From assembly GCF_001758785.1 (NCBI RefSeq), contig NZ_LROM01000061.1:1-64000 (forward strand): a stretch of DNA of 64,000 nt, in the 5' to 3' direction. The notes under the pieces are model-generated. The model was given only the letters and a program-made list of their open reading frames with translations, was not told the DNA's origin and searched no databases. Below are positions 36,398 to 45,026 of this stretch, one piece after another. The stretch's first letter is position 1, and every line of letters starts with the position of its first letter. The DNA comes from Duganella phyllosphaerae. GTDB taxonomy: Bacteria > Pseudomonadota > Gammaproteobacteria > Burkholderiales > Burkholderiaceae_D. A program made the translations under genes and the position numbers.

Positions 36398-38728
36398 TTG
36401 AAACAACGCACCAGATTATCCGTCGCCGTGGCGACGATGTTCGCCATGCCGTTCGTCGCCATCCAGGCCGAGGCCCAAGCGCCGGCTGCGCCAGCGGCCA
36501 CCGAAATCGCAGTCCAACGCAGCGACGCCGGCCTGCTGATACGCACGGCGCAAGGGACGGTGCGCATCGAGCCGTGGAGCGACCGCGTGATCCACGTGCT
36601 GGCCGGGCACGATGCCGGCTGGCACGGCAACTACAACCCCGCCGTGATCGCCAAGCCGGCGGCCGTTCAATGGACTGTCTCGGAAACGCCCGAGTATCAA
36701 CAACTGGCGACCAGTGTGTTGCAGGTCAGGGTGGCCAAGGCCACTGGCGTGATCAGCTTTCATGACGCCCAGGGCAAAGCTATTCTGAAGGAACTTGCCG
36801 ATGGCCGCAGCGCGGTGCCCGGCTCGCCCGTTTCGCAGAAATTCGAGCTCGACGCGCCCGTGTTCGGGCTGGGGCAGCACCTCAATGGCGCTTTTGACTA
36901 CCGCGGCACCACGGTCCACCTGCAGCAGGCCAACCGCGACGTGGCCGTACCGATGCTGGTTTCCGCCAACGGTTTCGGCATATTGTGGAACAACGCTTCG
37001 GTTACCGATGTCGATGCCGGCCTGCCGGCTACGCCGCACCATCCGCTGCATTTCCGTTCGGAGGCCGGCGGCGGCATCGACTACCACTTCATCTACGGAC
37101 CGGAACTCGACGGCGTGGTGGCCGGCTATCGTGAATTGACCGGCCGCGCGCCGATGATGGCGCGCTGGACCTGGGGCCTGTGGCAGTCGAAGGAGCACTA
37201 CAAGACCCAGGCGGAACTGCTCGGCATCGCCGCCCGCTACCGCGCCATGCAGGTGCCGCTCGACGCGGTGGTGCAGGACTGGCAGTACTGGAATCCGGGC
37301 GGCTGGGGCGCGCACCAGATGGACCCGGTGCGCTTCCCCGATCCGCAACGGATGCTGCGCACGCTGCACGAACAGAACGTCCACGCCATCGTCTCGGTGT
37401 GGGCGCGCTTCGACACCACCACCGCCAACGCCGCTGAACTGGACCAGGCGGGCGCGCTGTATCCGAAGACCTATCCCAATGTTTACCCGGTCGGGTTCGG
37501 GCGCTGGTACGACGCGTACTCGCCGACTGCGCGCAGCCTGTACTGGGATCAGATCAACCGCACCCTGGGCCGGCACGGCTGGGATGGCTGGTGGCTCGAT
37601 GGCAGCGAGGCGGAGCTGGGCGGCACCTGGGGCGAAATGCGCGACGTCAAAACTGGCGCAGGGCCGGGAGCGCAAGTGCTTAATGCCTACCCGCTGCTGC
37701 ACACCACTGGCGTGTACCAAGGTTCGCTGCGCGCAGCGCCGGCCAAGCGGCCGTTTATCCTCACCCGGTCCGCCTACAGCGGCCAGCAGCGCAATGCCGC
37801 CATCACCTGGTCGGGCGACACGGCCGCGACCTGGGAGGTGCTGCGCGCCCACTTGCCGGCCGCGCTCAATTTCACCCTGAGCGGCATTCCTTACTGGTCG
37901 GCCGATATCGGCGGCTTCTTCGGCGGCAAACCGCTCGATCCGGCCTACGCGGAGTTGTATACGCGCTGGTACCAGTTTGGCGCATTCAACCCGATGTTCC
38001 GCGTGCACGGCACCGGCGATGGCAAGGAAATCTGGCAGTTCGACCAGCCCACCCAAGCCATCCTGCGCAAGTACACCGAGCTGCGCTACCGCCTGCTGCC
38101 CTACATCTACAGCGCCTCGTGGGACGTGAGCCGCCGCCACGGCACCATGATGCGCGCGCTGGCCATGGACTTCCGCGCCGATGCCCAGGCGGTGACGGTG
38201 CCCGACCAGTACATGTTCGGTCCGACGCTGATGGTGGCGCCGGTGACCGGCGCCAAGGCCGACGTGCGCACCGTGTACCTGCCCGGCAAGGAAGACTGGT
38301 TCGATTTCTGGACCGGCAAGCGCCAGGCTGGCGGCAAGGTGATCGTGGCGCAGGCCGACATCGCCACGATTCCGCTGTTCGCCCGCGCCGGCAGCATCCT
38401 GCCGCTCGGTCCGGTGGTGCAGTATGCGGACCAGAAGAGCGCACAGCCGATCGAGCTGCGCGTTTATCCCGGCAAGGACGGCAGCTATGAACTGTACGAC
38501 GACGCCGGCGATGGCGACGGCTACACCCGCGGCGAGTTTGCCACCCGCCGCATCACCTGGACGCAGCAGGACGGGCGGGTGACGGTAGAACCTTGGCGGG
38601 GGAGCTTCAAGGGGCTGGTTAAGAAACAGGCGTTCATCGTACGCTGCGGTGCGCAGCCTGACGGCAAGGGCATGGCGCTGCAGGCTGGTGAGAAGGCGGC
38701 GAGCGTCTCGCTGCCTGGCTGCCGCTGA
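36398..38728 (+). CDS. Glycoside hydrolase family 31 (alpha-glucosidase/xylosidase/galactosidase)
   Basis: The product has 776 residues and a signal peptide ending AEAQA. I chose a TTG start at 36398 because a full GGAGG lies five bases upstream and the signal peptide follows at once; no ATG fits. The family-31 barrel has nucleophile motif WWLDGSEAE and acid/base motif WSGDTAATW, with flanking WQYWNPGGWG and FRVHGTGDG. A C-terminal beta domain contains YDDAGDGDGYTRG. The linkage is uncertain, since GH31 covers alpha-glucosides, alpha-xylosides and alpha-galactosides. Context favours a pectin or hemicellulose side-chain sugar. Confidence 0.87.
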   Translation: MKQRTRLSVAVATMFAMPFVAIQAEAQAPAAPAATEIAVQRSDAGLLIRTAQGTVRIEPWSDRVIHVLAGHDAGWHGNYNPAVIAKPAAVQWTVSETPEYQQLATSVLQVRVAKATGVISFHDAQGKAILKELADGRSAVPGSPVSQKFELDAPVFGLGQHLNGAFDYRGTTVHLQQANRDVAVPMLVSANGFGILWNNASVTDVDAGLPATPHHPLHFRSEAGGGIDYHFIYGPELDGVVAGYRELTGRAPMMARWTWGLWQSKEHYKTQAELLGIAARYRAMQVPLDAVVQDWQYWNPGGWGAHQMDPVRFPDPQRMLRTLHEQNVHAIVSVWARFDTTTANAAELDQAGALYPKTYPNVYPVGFGRWYDAYSPTARSLYWDQINRTLGRHGWDGWWLDGSEAELGGTWGEMRDVKTGAGPGAQVLNAYPLLHTTGVYQGSLRAAPAKRPFILTRSAYSGQQRNAAITWSGDTAATWEVLRAHLPAALNFTLSGIPYWSADIGGFFGGKPLDPAYAELYTRWYQFGAFNPMFRVHGTGDGKEIWQFDQPTQAILRKYTELRYRLLPYIYSASWDVSRRHGTMMRALAMDFRADAQAVTVPDQYMFGPTLMVAPVTGAKADVRTVYLPGKEDWFDFWTGKRQAGGKVIVAQADIATIPLFARAGSILPLGPVVQYADQKSAQPIELRVYPGKDGSYELYDDAGDGDGYTRGEFATRRITWTQQDGRVTVEPWRGSFKGLVKKQAFIVRCGAQPDGKGMALQAGEKAASVSLPGCR

Positions 38729-38766
38729 TTCCCCCTTTTTTGCCGTGCGGGTTGCAGGCGAAAGTA

Positions 38767-39717
38767 CTAGCGCTCCAGTCCCGCCGCCACGTCCTCCGGC
38801 ACGGCAATCACCGTGCCGTGGCGCATGCGCTTCTTCGTGCCCTCGTCGGGGAACTGCATCTTGTCCGATACATCTTCCCAATGCACCAGGTCGCGCGAGC
38901 GCATGGCGCCGTAGTGCTTGGTGATATAGGCGTCGTAGTACAGCACCACGTCCTCGCCGATCTGCAGCGCGGTCGGACCTTCCACCCACAGCTTGGGCGG
39001 CGTGATCGGCGCGCCCAGTTTGCCGAACGGTCCTTGCAGGTCGGGCGCATCGGCCACCTGCAAGTGTTTCTTCGGCGGGTTGCGGGTTTCATCCTTGACC
39101 AGCAGGTGGTTCTTGCCCTGGAATTTGACGAAAGTGGCGTCGATCACCGAGAAGCCCGGATCGTAGAATAGCCGGGTTGGCGTGTAGGTCTTGAAGTCGC
39201 GCGTGGTGGTCGCGTACATGCGGTGGTTGTACTTGTCCTCCGACGAGCCATCGGTGGCCGGGAAGCGGCCGGGGATGGTGGACGCCCAGAAGATCACGAA
39301 CTCGCCGCGCTGGTCATCGTAGACGATTTCCGGCGCCCAGGCATTGAGCGAACCTGCTTCGTGCGCCATCACCGGCACCTGCTGCTGCGGCGACCAGTTG
39401 ACCAGGTCTTTCGAGGACGCGTAGCCGATATTGCTTTCGTTCCAGCCCGACGTCCACACCATGTGGAAAGTGCCGTCCGGGCCGCGCACGATGCACGGGT
39501 CGCGCATCAGCTTCGAATTGCCGACGGCGGGTGTGAGGAAGCTGCGGCCACCGGCCACCTTGTCCCACTTGTAGCCGTCGGTGCTGCGGGCAAAATGCAG
39601 GCCGTCCTGGCCGTTCTCGGTAAAGTACGCGAACAGGTACTGGTCCGCCGCCTGGGCGGCGACGCTGGCGGCGGCCAGAATTACGCCAGCGGCAAGGCGC
39701 CGCAGCTTGATCTTCAT
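38767..39717 (-). CDS. Glycoside hydrolase family 43-like enzyme
   Basis: The product has 316 residues with a signal peptide ending AQAA. A five-bladed propeller is suggested by the acidic motifs LMRDPCIV, SVIDATFVK and VEGPTAL, placed like the base, modulator and acid of GH43. The beginning YLFAYFTENGQDGLHFARS is typical of secreted arabinosidase-like members. Last gene of a leftward operon DUF4861-RGAE-GH43, following the esterase after two bases. Likely substrate: arabinose- or galactose-bearing side chains. Confidence 0.8.
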   Translation of the reverse strand: MKIKLRRLAAGVILAAASVAAQAADQYLFAYFTENGQDGLHFARSTDGYKWDKVAGGRSFLTPAVGNSKLMRDPCIVRGPDGTFHMVWTSGWNESNIGYASSKDLVNWSPQQQVPVMAHEAGSLNAWAPEIVYDDQRGEFVIFWASTIPGRFPATDGSSEDKYNHRMYATTTRDFKTYTPTRLFYDPGFSVIDATFVKFQGKNHLLVKDETRNPPKKHLQVADAPDLQGPFGKLGAPITPPKLWVEGPTALQIGEDVVLYYDAYITKHYGAMRSRDLVHWEDVSDKMQFPDEGTKKRMRHGTVIAVPEDVAAGLER

Positions 39718-39719
39718 GA

Positions 39720-41072
39720 TTACTTGTTACCCTCGTCGCCCAGTGGACGTTCATTGGAAAAAGTGGGACTGGCCGGCACGGCGAATTTTGCCACCGGGTC
39801 CGGGTGAGATGGATCGAAATTGCCGTAGCCGTCCGCGATCCATTGCGCCGCCGGCACGCCGGCCTGGCGTAGGCCTGTCACCACCGCCTGCGCCAGCTCG
39901 TAGCTGCCGTAGGCGTTGTGGTGGGTGTTATCGAGCTTGCCCGGTTCCGGTTCGGCAAAGGCCAGCTTCGAGCCTTCCACGCCCAGCGCCGCGTACAGTG
40001 GCAAACTCATGGCATGCAGGTCGATGAAGGCGGCGCCTAGTTCCTCGGCCGACTGGCATGCGGCGGCGGCGTAGTCGGTCAGCGTTTCCTGCGGCTTGCC
40101 GGCGTTGTCGAAACGGCGCCGTTCCATCGAGGAGATGATGACCGGGATGCCGCCATGCCGGCGGATCGCCTCCACGTGCTGGCGTATCTCGTCCTTGTAG
40201 GTGGTAAACGGTCCGCCCTTGTTGTCCTTGATCTGCTTCTGGTCGTTGTGGCCGAACTGCATCATGACCGTGTCGCCGGGACGCATCATGCTGAGGATTT
40301 TATCGAGGCGCCGGCGCGACAGCGAGTCGCGGTAGGTTTCACCCGATTGCGCCAGGTTGGCCACGGCGATGCCCGGCTTGAAAAAGCGCGGCAGCATCTG
40401 GCCCCAGCTGTTGTATGGTTCGCCCGGCTGGTCGGACACGGTGGAGTCGCCCAGCAGAAAAATCGTCGGCGCCGTGACGGGCACGATGTCGATCGATTCG
40501 ATGACCGGGTGGCTGCCGTTGATCTCGAGCGTCAGGCGCCGGTCCCACGCGCGCGCTTCGGATACGGTCTCGCGCGGCACCTTGAGATCCACCACGCCGG
40601 CCGCCACGCCCGGCACCGCCCTGATGCGCGGCGTGCGCACGTTGACGGTAAAGGTGCGGGTGTCGATGACGCCGGCGACCGTGCTCACGTTCTCCAGCAT
40701 CAGGCGCCGCAATTCGGACTTGATGGTGGTGTTGGAGGCGGTATCCCTGGCGCCCAGCTTGACGGTGACGTTGTAGTTGCCCTCGGGGAGGTCGGCGGTA
40801 AAATAGAACGGCTTGCTTGCTGCCAGGTAGCCGACAGTGCGCACTTCGGCGCCGGGCTCGAAGCCGAAGCCTCGCTTGGCGTCATAGGCCATGCCGGCAT
40901 CCACCGTGGTGTACCCGGGTTTGGCCGCGCCGAAGGTGAAGTGCCAGGCTTCAGCCGATTGCGCCATGCCCGGCACGAAGATGGCGAATGTAGAAAAGCC
41001 TGCCAGCAGCAGCACCGACGACAACCGGCGCGCCACCGGCAGGGCAGCGGCGCCCTGTCGGTGTGGTTGCAT
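39720..41072 (-). CDS. Rhamnogalacturonan acetylesterase with N-terminal carbohydrate-binding-like domain
   Basis: The product has 450 residues. A signal-like hydrophobic segment (about 17-40) is followed by a beta-rich domain (about 42-205), beginning WHFTFGAAKPGYTTVDAG, that resembles the galactose-binding-like module in front of YxiM/RGAE-type esterases. The SGNH domain then shows FLLGDSTVSDQ, QSGETYRD, QFGHNDQKQ and DNTHHNAYGSYELA. It deacetylates rhamnogalacturonan-I. The ATG at 41072 lies two bases after the DUF4861 stop (TAATCATG), and the same junction recurs before the GH43 gene. Confidence 0.87.
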   Translation of the reverse strand: MQPHRQGAAALPVARRLSSVLLLAGFSTFAIFVPGMAQSAEAWHFTFGAAKPGYTTVDAGMAYDAKRGFGFEPGAEVRTVGYLAASKPFYFTADLPEGNYNVTVKLGARDTASNTTIKSELRRLMLENVSTVAGVIDTRTFTVNVRTPRIRAVPGVAAGVVDLKVPRETVSEARAWDRRLTLEINGSHPVIESIDIVPVTAPTIFLLGDSTVSDQPGEPYNSWGQMLPRFFKPGIAVANLAQSGETYRDSLSRRRLDKILSMMRPGDTVMMQFGHNDQKQIKDNKGGPFTTYKDEIRQHVEAIRRHGGIPVIISSMERRRFDNAGKPQETLTDYAAAACQSAEELGAAFIDLHAMSLPLYAALGVEGSKLAFAEPEPGKLDNTHHNAYGSYELAQAVVTGLRQAGVPAAQWIADGYGNFDPSHPDPVAKFAVPASPTFSNERPLGDEGNK

Positions 41073-41074
41073 GA

Positions 41075-42310
41075 TTACTTGGTGGCGGCCAGCGCGACGG
41101 TGATCGGCGCCCGCACACGCGCAGCCTGTGCCGACACGTATTTGGTCCAGTCTTCGCGCTTGGCAAAGTCGCCGCCACGGGTCCAGCCGGCGCCCACGTA
41201 GTAGCGCAGCGGTTGGCCGGAGACGATTTTCGCGGTGATCAGCGCATTGAGCTTGTCTTCGGCGTAGTCCTTCTCGCCAGCGGTCGGCACGATGATGGCG
41301 GTGCCGAAAGCGCCGTTCGACTTCTGCTCCACCCACTGCAGCAGCGCGCGGTCGGCCGGTTGCGTGATCGGTTCGACCTTGGCATCCTGGCCCTTGTCGG
41401 CCGGAGTTTTGTTCAGGCCGATCGCGGCGGTGAGTTGCTGCGCACCGGTGAAGCTGAAGGTGCTGTCGATCTGGTCGAAGTAGTGGCCGGCATCGACGGT
41501 GAAGCGCTTTACCTCCGACACCTTGGCGCCGCCGGCATCCCAGGCATCGTACGACAGCTCGAAGATGGCGCGGATCGGGCCATTGGCGATCACTTTCCAG
41601 TTCGCGTAGTTGACGCCCGTGTACAGGGTCTTGCCGTCCCAGATGCCTGCGCCGCCGGCGCCGCGCGACTTGCCGACGTTGTACATGTCCATGCCTTCAC
41701 CTTCGTCGTGGTGGTAGTGGTCATGGCCCTTGTTGTACCAGCGGTCGACGATCGGGTACGGCACGCGCTTGAACCAGATGTCCATGCCGCTCGTGACCAG
41801 CACTTCCTTGCCGCTGCCTTCGGGCGCCGGGGCCGACAGCGCGGGACCGTAGGTACGGTGTGCAACCTTGTCGTTCTCCCAGGCGAAATCGTCGAGGCGT
41901 TCCTGGATGTAGCGGGCCGAGACCTTGCTCGGGAAGACAGGCGCCAGCGTGTCGATTTTCTCGACCGTGAAGGTGGCCTTCTTTTCGCCCGGCGCGAAGT
42001 TATGCTGGAAAATCAGCTCGCCGTAAGCGACGCCTTCGTTCTTCGGATCTTTGGCCTGTGGCGCCACGTTGGTGACCTGGTACGGCAGCACCTTGCCCGA
42101 GGCATCCTTGACGGCGATCTTCTGCAGCAGCGCGCCGGGCAGGGCGCGATTGACTTCGGTCCAGGGAATGGTGATGGTTTCGGATGGGCGGGCCTGGTCC
42201 AGCGTATGGGTGACGGTGACGGTCAGGCGTTCGGCGGCGTTGACGATGCCGGCGCTGGCCATGGCGGAGAACAGGATTGCGGGAACCAACAGCTGCTGAC
42301 GTAGTTTCAT
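41075..42310 (-). CDS. Exported DUF4861 family protein
   Basis: The product has 411 residues with a signal peptide ending near VNAAE. The DUF4861 domain fills the protein: TIPWTEVNRALPG near the N-terminus, RTYGPALSAPAPEG, WYNKGHDHYHHDEGEGMDMY (a His- and acid-rich stretch that could bind metal) and YVGAGWTRGGDF near the end. The family is found in pectin-degradation loci, but I know no established reaction. First gene of the DUF4861-RGAE-GH43 operon. The 194 bases upstream hold its promoter and the stem-loop at 42448-42481. Confidence 0.8.
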   Translation of the reverse strand: MKLRQQLLVPAILFSAMASAGIVNAAERLTVTVTHTLDQARPSETITIPWTEVNRALPGALLQKIAVKDASGKVLPYQVTNVAPQAKDPKNEGVAYGELIFQHNFAPGEKKATFTVEKIDTLAPVFPSKVSARYIQERLDDFAWENDKVAHRTYGPALSAPAPEGSGKEVLVTSGMDIWFKRVPYPIVDRWYNKGHDHYHHDEGEGMDMYNVGKSRGAGGAGIWDGKTLYTGVNYANWKVIANGPIRAIFELSYDAWDAGGAKVSEVKRFTVDAGHYFDQIDSTFSFTGAQQLTAAIGLNKTPADKGQDAKVEPITQPADRALLQWVEQKSNGAFGTAIIVPTAGEKDYAEDKLNALITAKIVSGQPLRYYVGAGWTRGGDFAKREDWTKYVSAQAARVRAPITVALAATK

Positions 42311-42447
42311 GTATTTACCAGTCCTTCGATACGATGTTTGGGGGCGAGAGGAGTAGAACGCCTAGACTGTACCCCATTAGGTAAGCCCGGCAAAGCACGC
42401 CATGGTCGTTGGAGTATCGATAGTCTGGTTGCGGGTGTCAACGCTTG

Positions 42448-42481
42448 ACGCCATCTAATCACTTTCGTGAGTAGATGGCGT
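42448..42481. terminator. Long perfect hairpin downstream of the acyl-CoA dehydrogenase gene
   Basis: Ten-base arms ACGCCATCTA/TAGATGGCGT, then a one-base mismatch, a four-base inner stem TCAC/GTGA and a TTTC loop. It begins 24 bases past the stop codon at 42505, where a terminator would be expected. There is no T-run on either side, so it may need Rho or serve as an mRNA 3' stabiliser. Confidence 0.45.
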
Positions 42482-42504
42482 TCACCTGGATGAACAGCCG
42501 AGGT

Positions 42505-44874
42505 TCAGACTTCCAGCACGATGGCCGGCGCCGTCATGCGGCGGCGCTGTTCGGCGTCCTGGGCCGCATTGAGATCAGGCGAGAAGTCGTCCACGTGTAC
42601 CGACAGGTCGGTGAAGCGCGCGAAGTCGGCCAGCGTGCGGCGTTCCTCGGCCGTGAGCAGGCCCAGCGACACCGCGTGCGCGCTCCACTGGTCCAGCAGC
42701 GGCAGCGTTTGCGGCATGGCGTCGAGCTGGCCGGCGCGCACGGCCGGTTTCAGGCGGTGCTCGATGGCGTCCACCTGCGGCAGCAGCGCAAAAGCCAGCT
42801 CGCCGCAGGCCACCGGATCGCGCAGGTCGTCGGCCAGGTAGCCATCGGCCAGCAGCCGTTCGCGGCTCGCGCCAGCGGTCTGCATGGCGCGCGCCACTGC
42901 ACCGCCAAGTTCGTCGCTCGGCTCGGCGTACGGCATCCCGAACGGGAACAGCAGCACGCGCACGGCGCCGGCAATGAAGCGGTTGGGGAAGTTGTCGAGC
43001 ACCCCGGTCAGCGCCAGCTGCGCCTTGTGCAGCGCGTCCTGCACCGACCAGTGCACGTACGGCGCGTCGTCGGCCTGGCGGCCATCGTCTTCAAAACGCT
43101 TGAGGGTGGCGCTGACCAGGTACAGCATCGACAGCGCATCGCCCAGGCGCGCTGAAATACGCTCGCGGCGTTTGAGCTCTCCGCCCAGCACGAACATCGA
43201 GGTGTCGGTCAGCAGCGCAAAGGCGGTGGACATGCGGCCCACGGCGCGGTAGTAGCCGGCCATCCCGGGATCGGCCTGCTCGGGCACGGGCGCGGAACTG
43301 GCGCCGGTGAGTGCGTACCAAAGGCCGCGCGCGGCGTTGGCGCACACGAAGCGCACATGGCCGAAGAAGGCGTCGTCGAATTCCAGTTCGGCGCGGCGCT
43401 GGTCCTGGTCGGCGGTGGCGTGCATTTCGCGCAACACGTAGGGATGGGCGCGAATCGCACCCTGGCCGAAGATGATCAGGCAGCGGGTGAGGATGTTGGC
43501 GCCTTCTACCGTGATGGCGATCGGGATTTGCTGGTAGGCGCGGCCCAGGAAGTTACTGGGCCCCATGCAGATGCCTTTGCCGCCCAGGATGTCCATACCA
43601 TCGTTGACCACTGCGCGTCCGCGCTCGGTCACGTGGTACTTGGCGATCGCCGATATGACCGCCGGTTTTTCGCCGAGGTCCACGGCCAGCGCCGAGAGTT
43701 TGCGGGTGGCGTCCATCATGTACAGGTTGCCGCCCATGCGCGCCAGCGCTTCCTGCACGCCCTCGAACTTGCCGATCGGCGTTTTGAACTGGCGCCGGAT
43801 GGCGCAATAGGCGCTGGTGCCGCGCACGGCCAGCTTGGCGGTGCCCACGCTGGTCGATGGCAGCGAGATCGCCCGGCCGGCGGCCAGGCATTCCATCAGC
43901 ATGCGCCAGCCCTTGCCGATCTGCTGCGGCCCGCCGATGATCCAGTCCATCGGGATGAACACGTCCTTGCCACTGGTGGGGCCATTCTGGAACACGGCGC
44001 CCAGCGGCCAGTGGCGTCGGCCGATCACCACGCCCTGGTGGGTGGTGGGGATCAGGGCGCAGGTGATGCCGGTGTCCGCGCCGGCAGGCAGCAAGCCATC
44101 GGGATCGACCACGCGGAACGCCAGCCCGAGCAGGGTGGCGATCGGGCCCAGCGTGATATAACGCTTGTTCCAGGTGATGCGCAGGCCCAGCACCTCGCGG
44201 CCTTCGTGGGTGCCCATGCAGACCACGCCGGTGTCGGGAATGGCGGCGGCGTCGGAACCGGCGTAGGGGCTGGTGAGCGCAAAGCACGGTATTTCCTGGC
44301 CGGCTGCCAGGCGTGGCAAGTAGTAGTTTTTCTGGTCTTCGGTGCCGTAGTGGAGCAGCAGTTCCGCTGGGCCCAGCGAGTTGGGTACCATGACCTGCAC
44401 CGCCAGCGCCGACGACCGGGTGGACAGCTGCATCACCACCTGCGAGTGCATGTACGCGGAGAAGGCTTTGCCGCCGTACTCCTTCGGGATGATCATGCCG
44501 AGAAAACCCTTGTCGCGCGCGTACTGCCAGGCTGGCGCGGGGATGCCTTGCCAGACTTGGGTCGATTCCCAGTCGTCCACCAGTTCGCACAGGTGCCGCA
44601 CTTCGACGTCGAGGAACGACTGCTCCTCGGCGGTAAGCGTGGGCTTGGGCAGCTTCATCAGCCTGTTCCAGTCTGGCCGGCCCGAGAACAGGTCGGCGTC
44701 CCACCAGGTGGTGCCCGCTTCCAGCGCGTCGCGCTCGGTGTCGGACATGGCGGGGAGGATGCGCTTGAACAGCGCGAAGATGTGCGGGGTCACCAGGCTG
44801 CGGCGCAGCGCCGGCACCCCGAGGACGATGGCCGGTATGCCGATCAGCAGGGCCAGGATTATCCAGATGATCAT
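42505..44874 (-). CDS. fadE: FadE-type acyl-CoA dehydrogenase
   Basis: The product has 789 residues, matching the large FadE class (acyl-CoA dehydrogenase plus C-terminal DUF1974) rather than the 380-residue soluble enzymes. An N-terminal hydrophobic stretch (2-25) anchors it to the membrane. The FAD-binding core includes FALTSPYAGSDAAAIPDTG, GRAISLPSTSVG and the later YQQIPIAITVEGANILTR, whose Glu fits the catalytic-base position. It carries out the first oxidation step of fatty-acid beta-oxidation. GGAGG precedes the ATG. It is unrelated to the pectin locus and stands alone. Confidence 0.9.
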   Translation of the reverse strand: MIIWIILALLIGIPAIVLGVPALRRSLVTPHIFALFKRILPAMSDTERDALEAGTTWWDADLFSGRPDWNRLMKLPKPTLTAEEQSFLDVEVRHLCELVDDWESTQVWQGIPAPAWQYARDKGFLGMIIPKEYGGKAFSAYMHSQVVMQLSTRSSALAVQVMVPNSLGPAELLLHYGTEDQKNYYLPRLAAGQEIPCFALTSPYAGSDAAAIPDTGVVCMGTHEGREVLGLRITWNKRYITLGPIATLLGLAFRVVDPDGLLPAGADTGITCALIPTTHQGVVIGRRHWPLGAVFQNGPTSGKDVFIPMDWIIGGPQQIGKGWRMLMECLAAGRAISLPSTSVGTAKLAVRGTSAYCAIRRQFKTPIGKFEGVQEALARMGGNLYMMDATRKLSALAVDLGEKPAVISAIAKYHVTERGRAVVNDGMDILGGKGICMGPSNFLGRAYQQIPIAITVEGANILTRCLIIFGQGAIRAHPYVLREMHATADQDQRRAELEFDDAFFGHVRFVCANAARGLWYALTGASSAPVPEQADPGMAGYYRAVGRMSTAFALLTDTSMFVLGGELKRRERISARLGDALSMLYLVSATLKRFEDDGRQADDAPYVHWSVQDALHKAQLALTGVLDNFPNRFIAGAVRVLLFPFGMPYAEPSDELGGAVARAMQTAGASRERLLADGYLADDLRDPVACGELAFALLPQVDAIEHRLKPAVRAGQLDAMPQTLPLLDQWSAHAVSLGLLTAEERRTLADFARFTDLSVHVDDFSPDLNAAQDAEQRRRMTAPAIVLEV

Positions 44875-44963
44875 GATGTGCTCCTCCAGTTTTTAGGAGC
44901 ACCATACTGCGGAAGGCGACCCGGCACTGTGCGGCTGCGCGCACAAGCGCCGGATCGGGTGTC

Positions 44964-45026
44964 GCCGTTATAGCGACTATGGCAACTATAGCGACTATGG
45001 CAACTATGGCGACTATAGCGACTACA
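44964..45026. repeat. Seven-unit 9-bp tandem repeat
   Basis: Units alternate around GCGACTATG and GCAACTATA; the first and last copies are the most diverged. The array fills part of the gap upstream of the acyl-CoA dehydrogenase and runs into the stop codon of the di-haem protein gene (45022-45024). The divisible-by-three period means slippage would not shift a reading frame. It may alter spacing upstream of the acyl-CoA dehydrogenase promoter. Confidence 0.8.
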
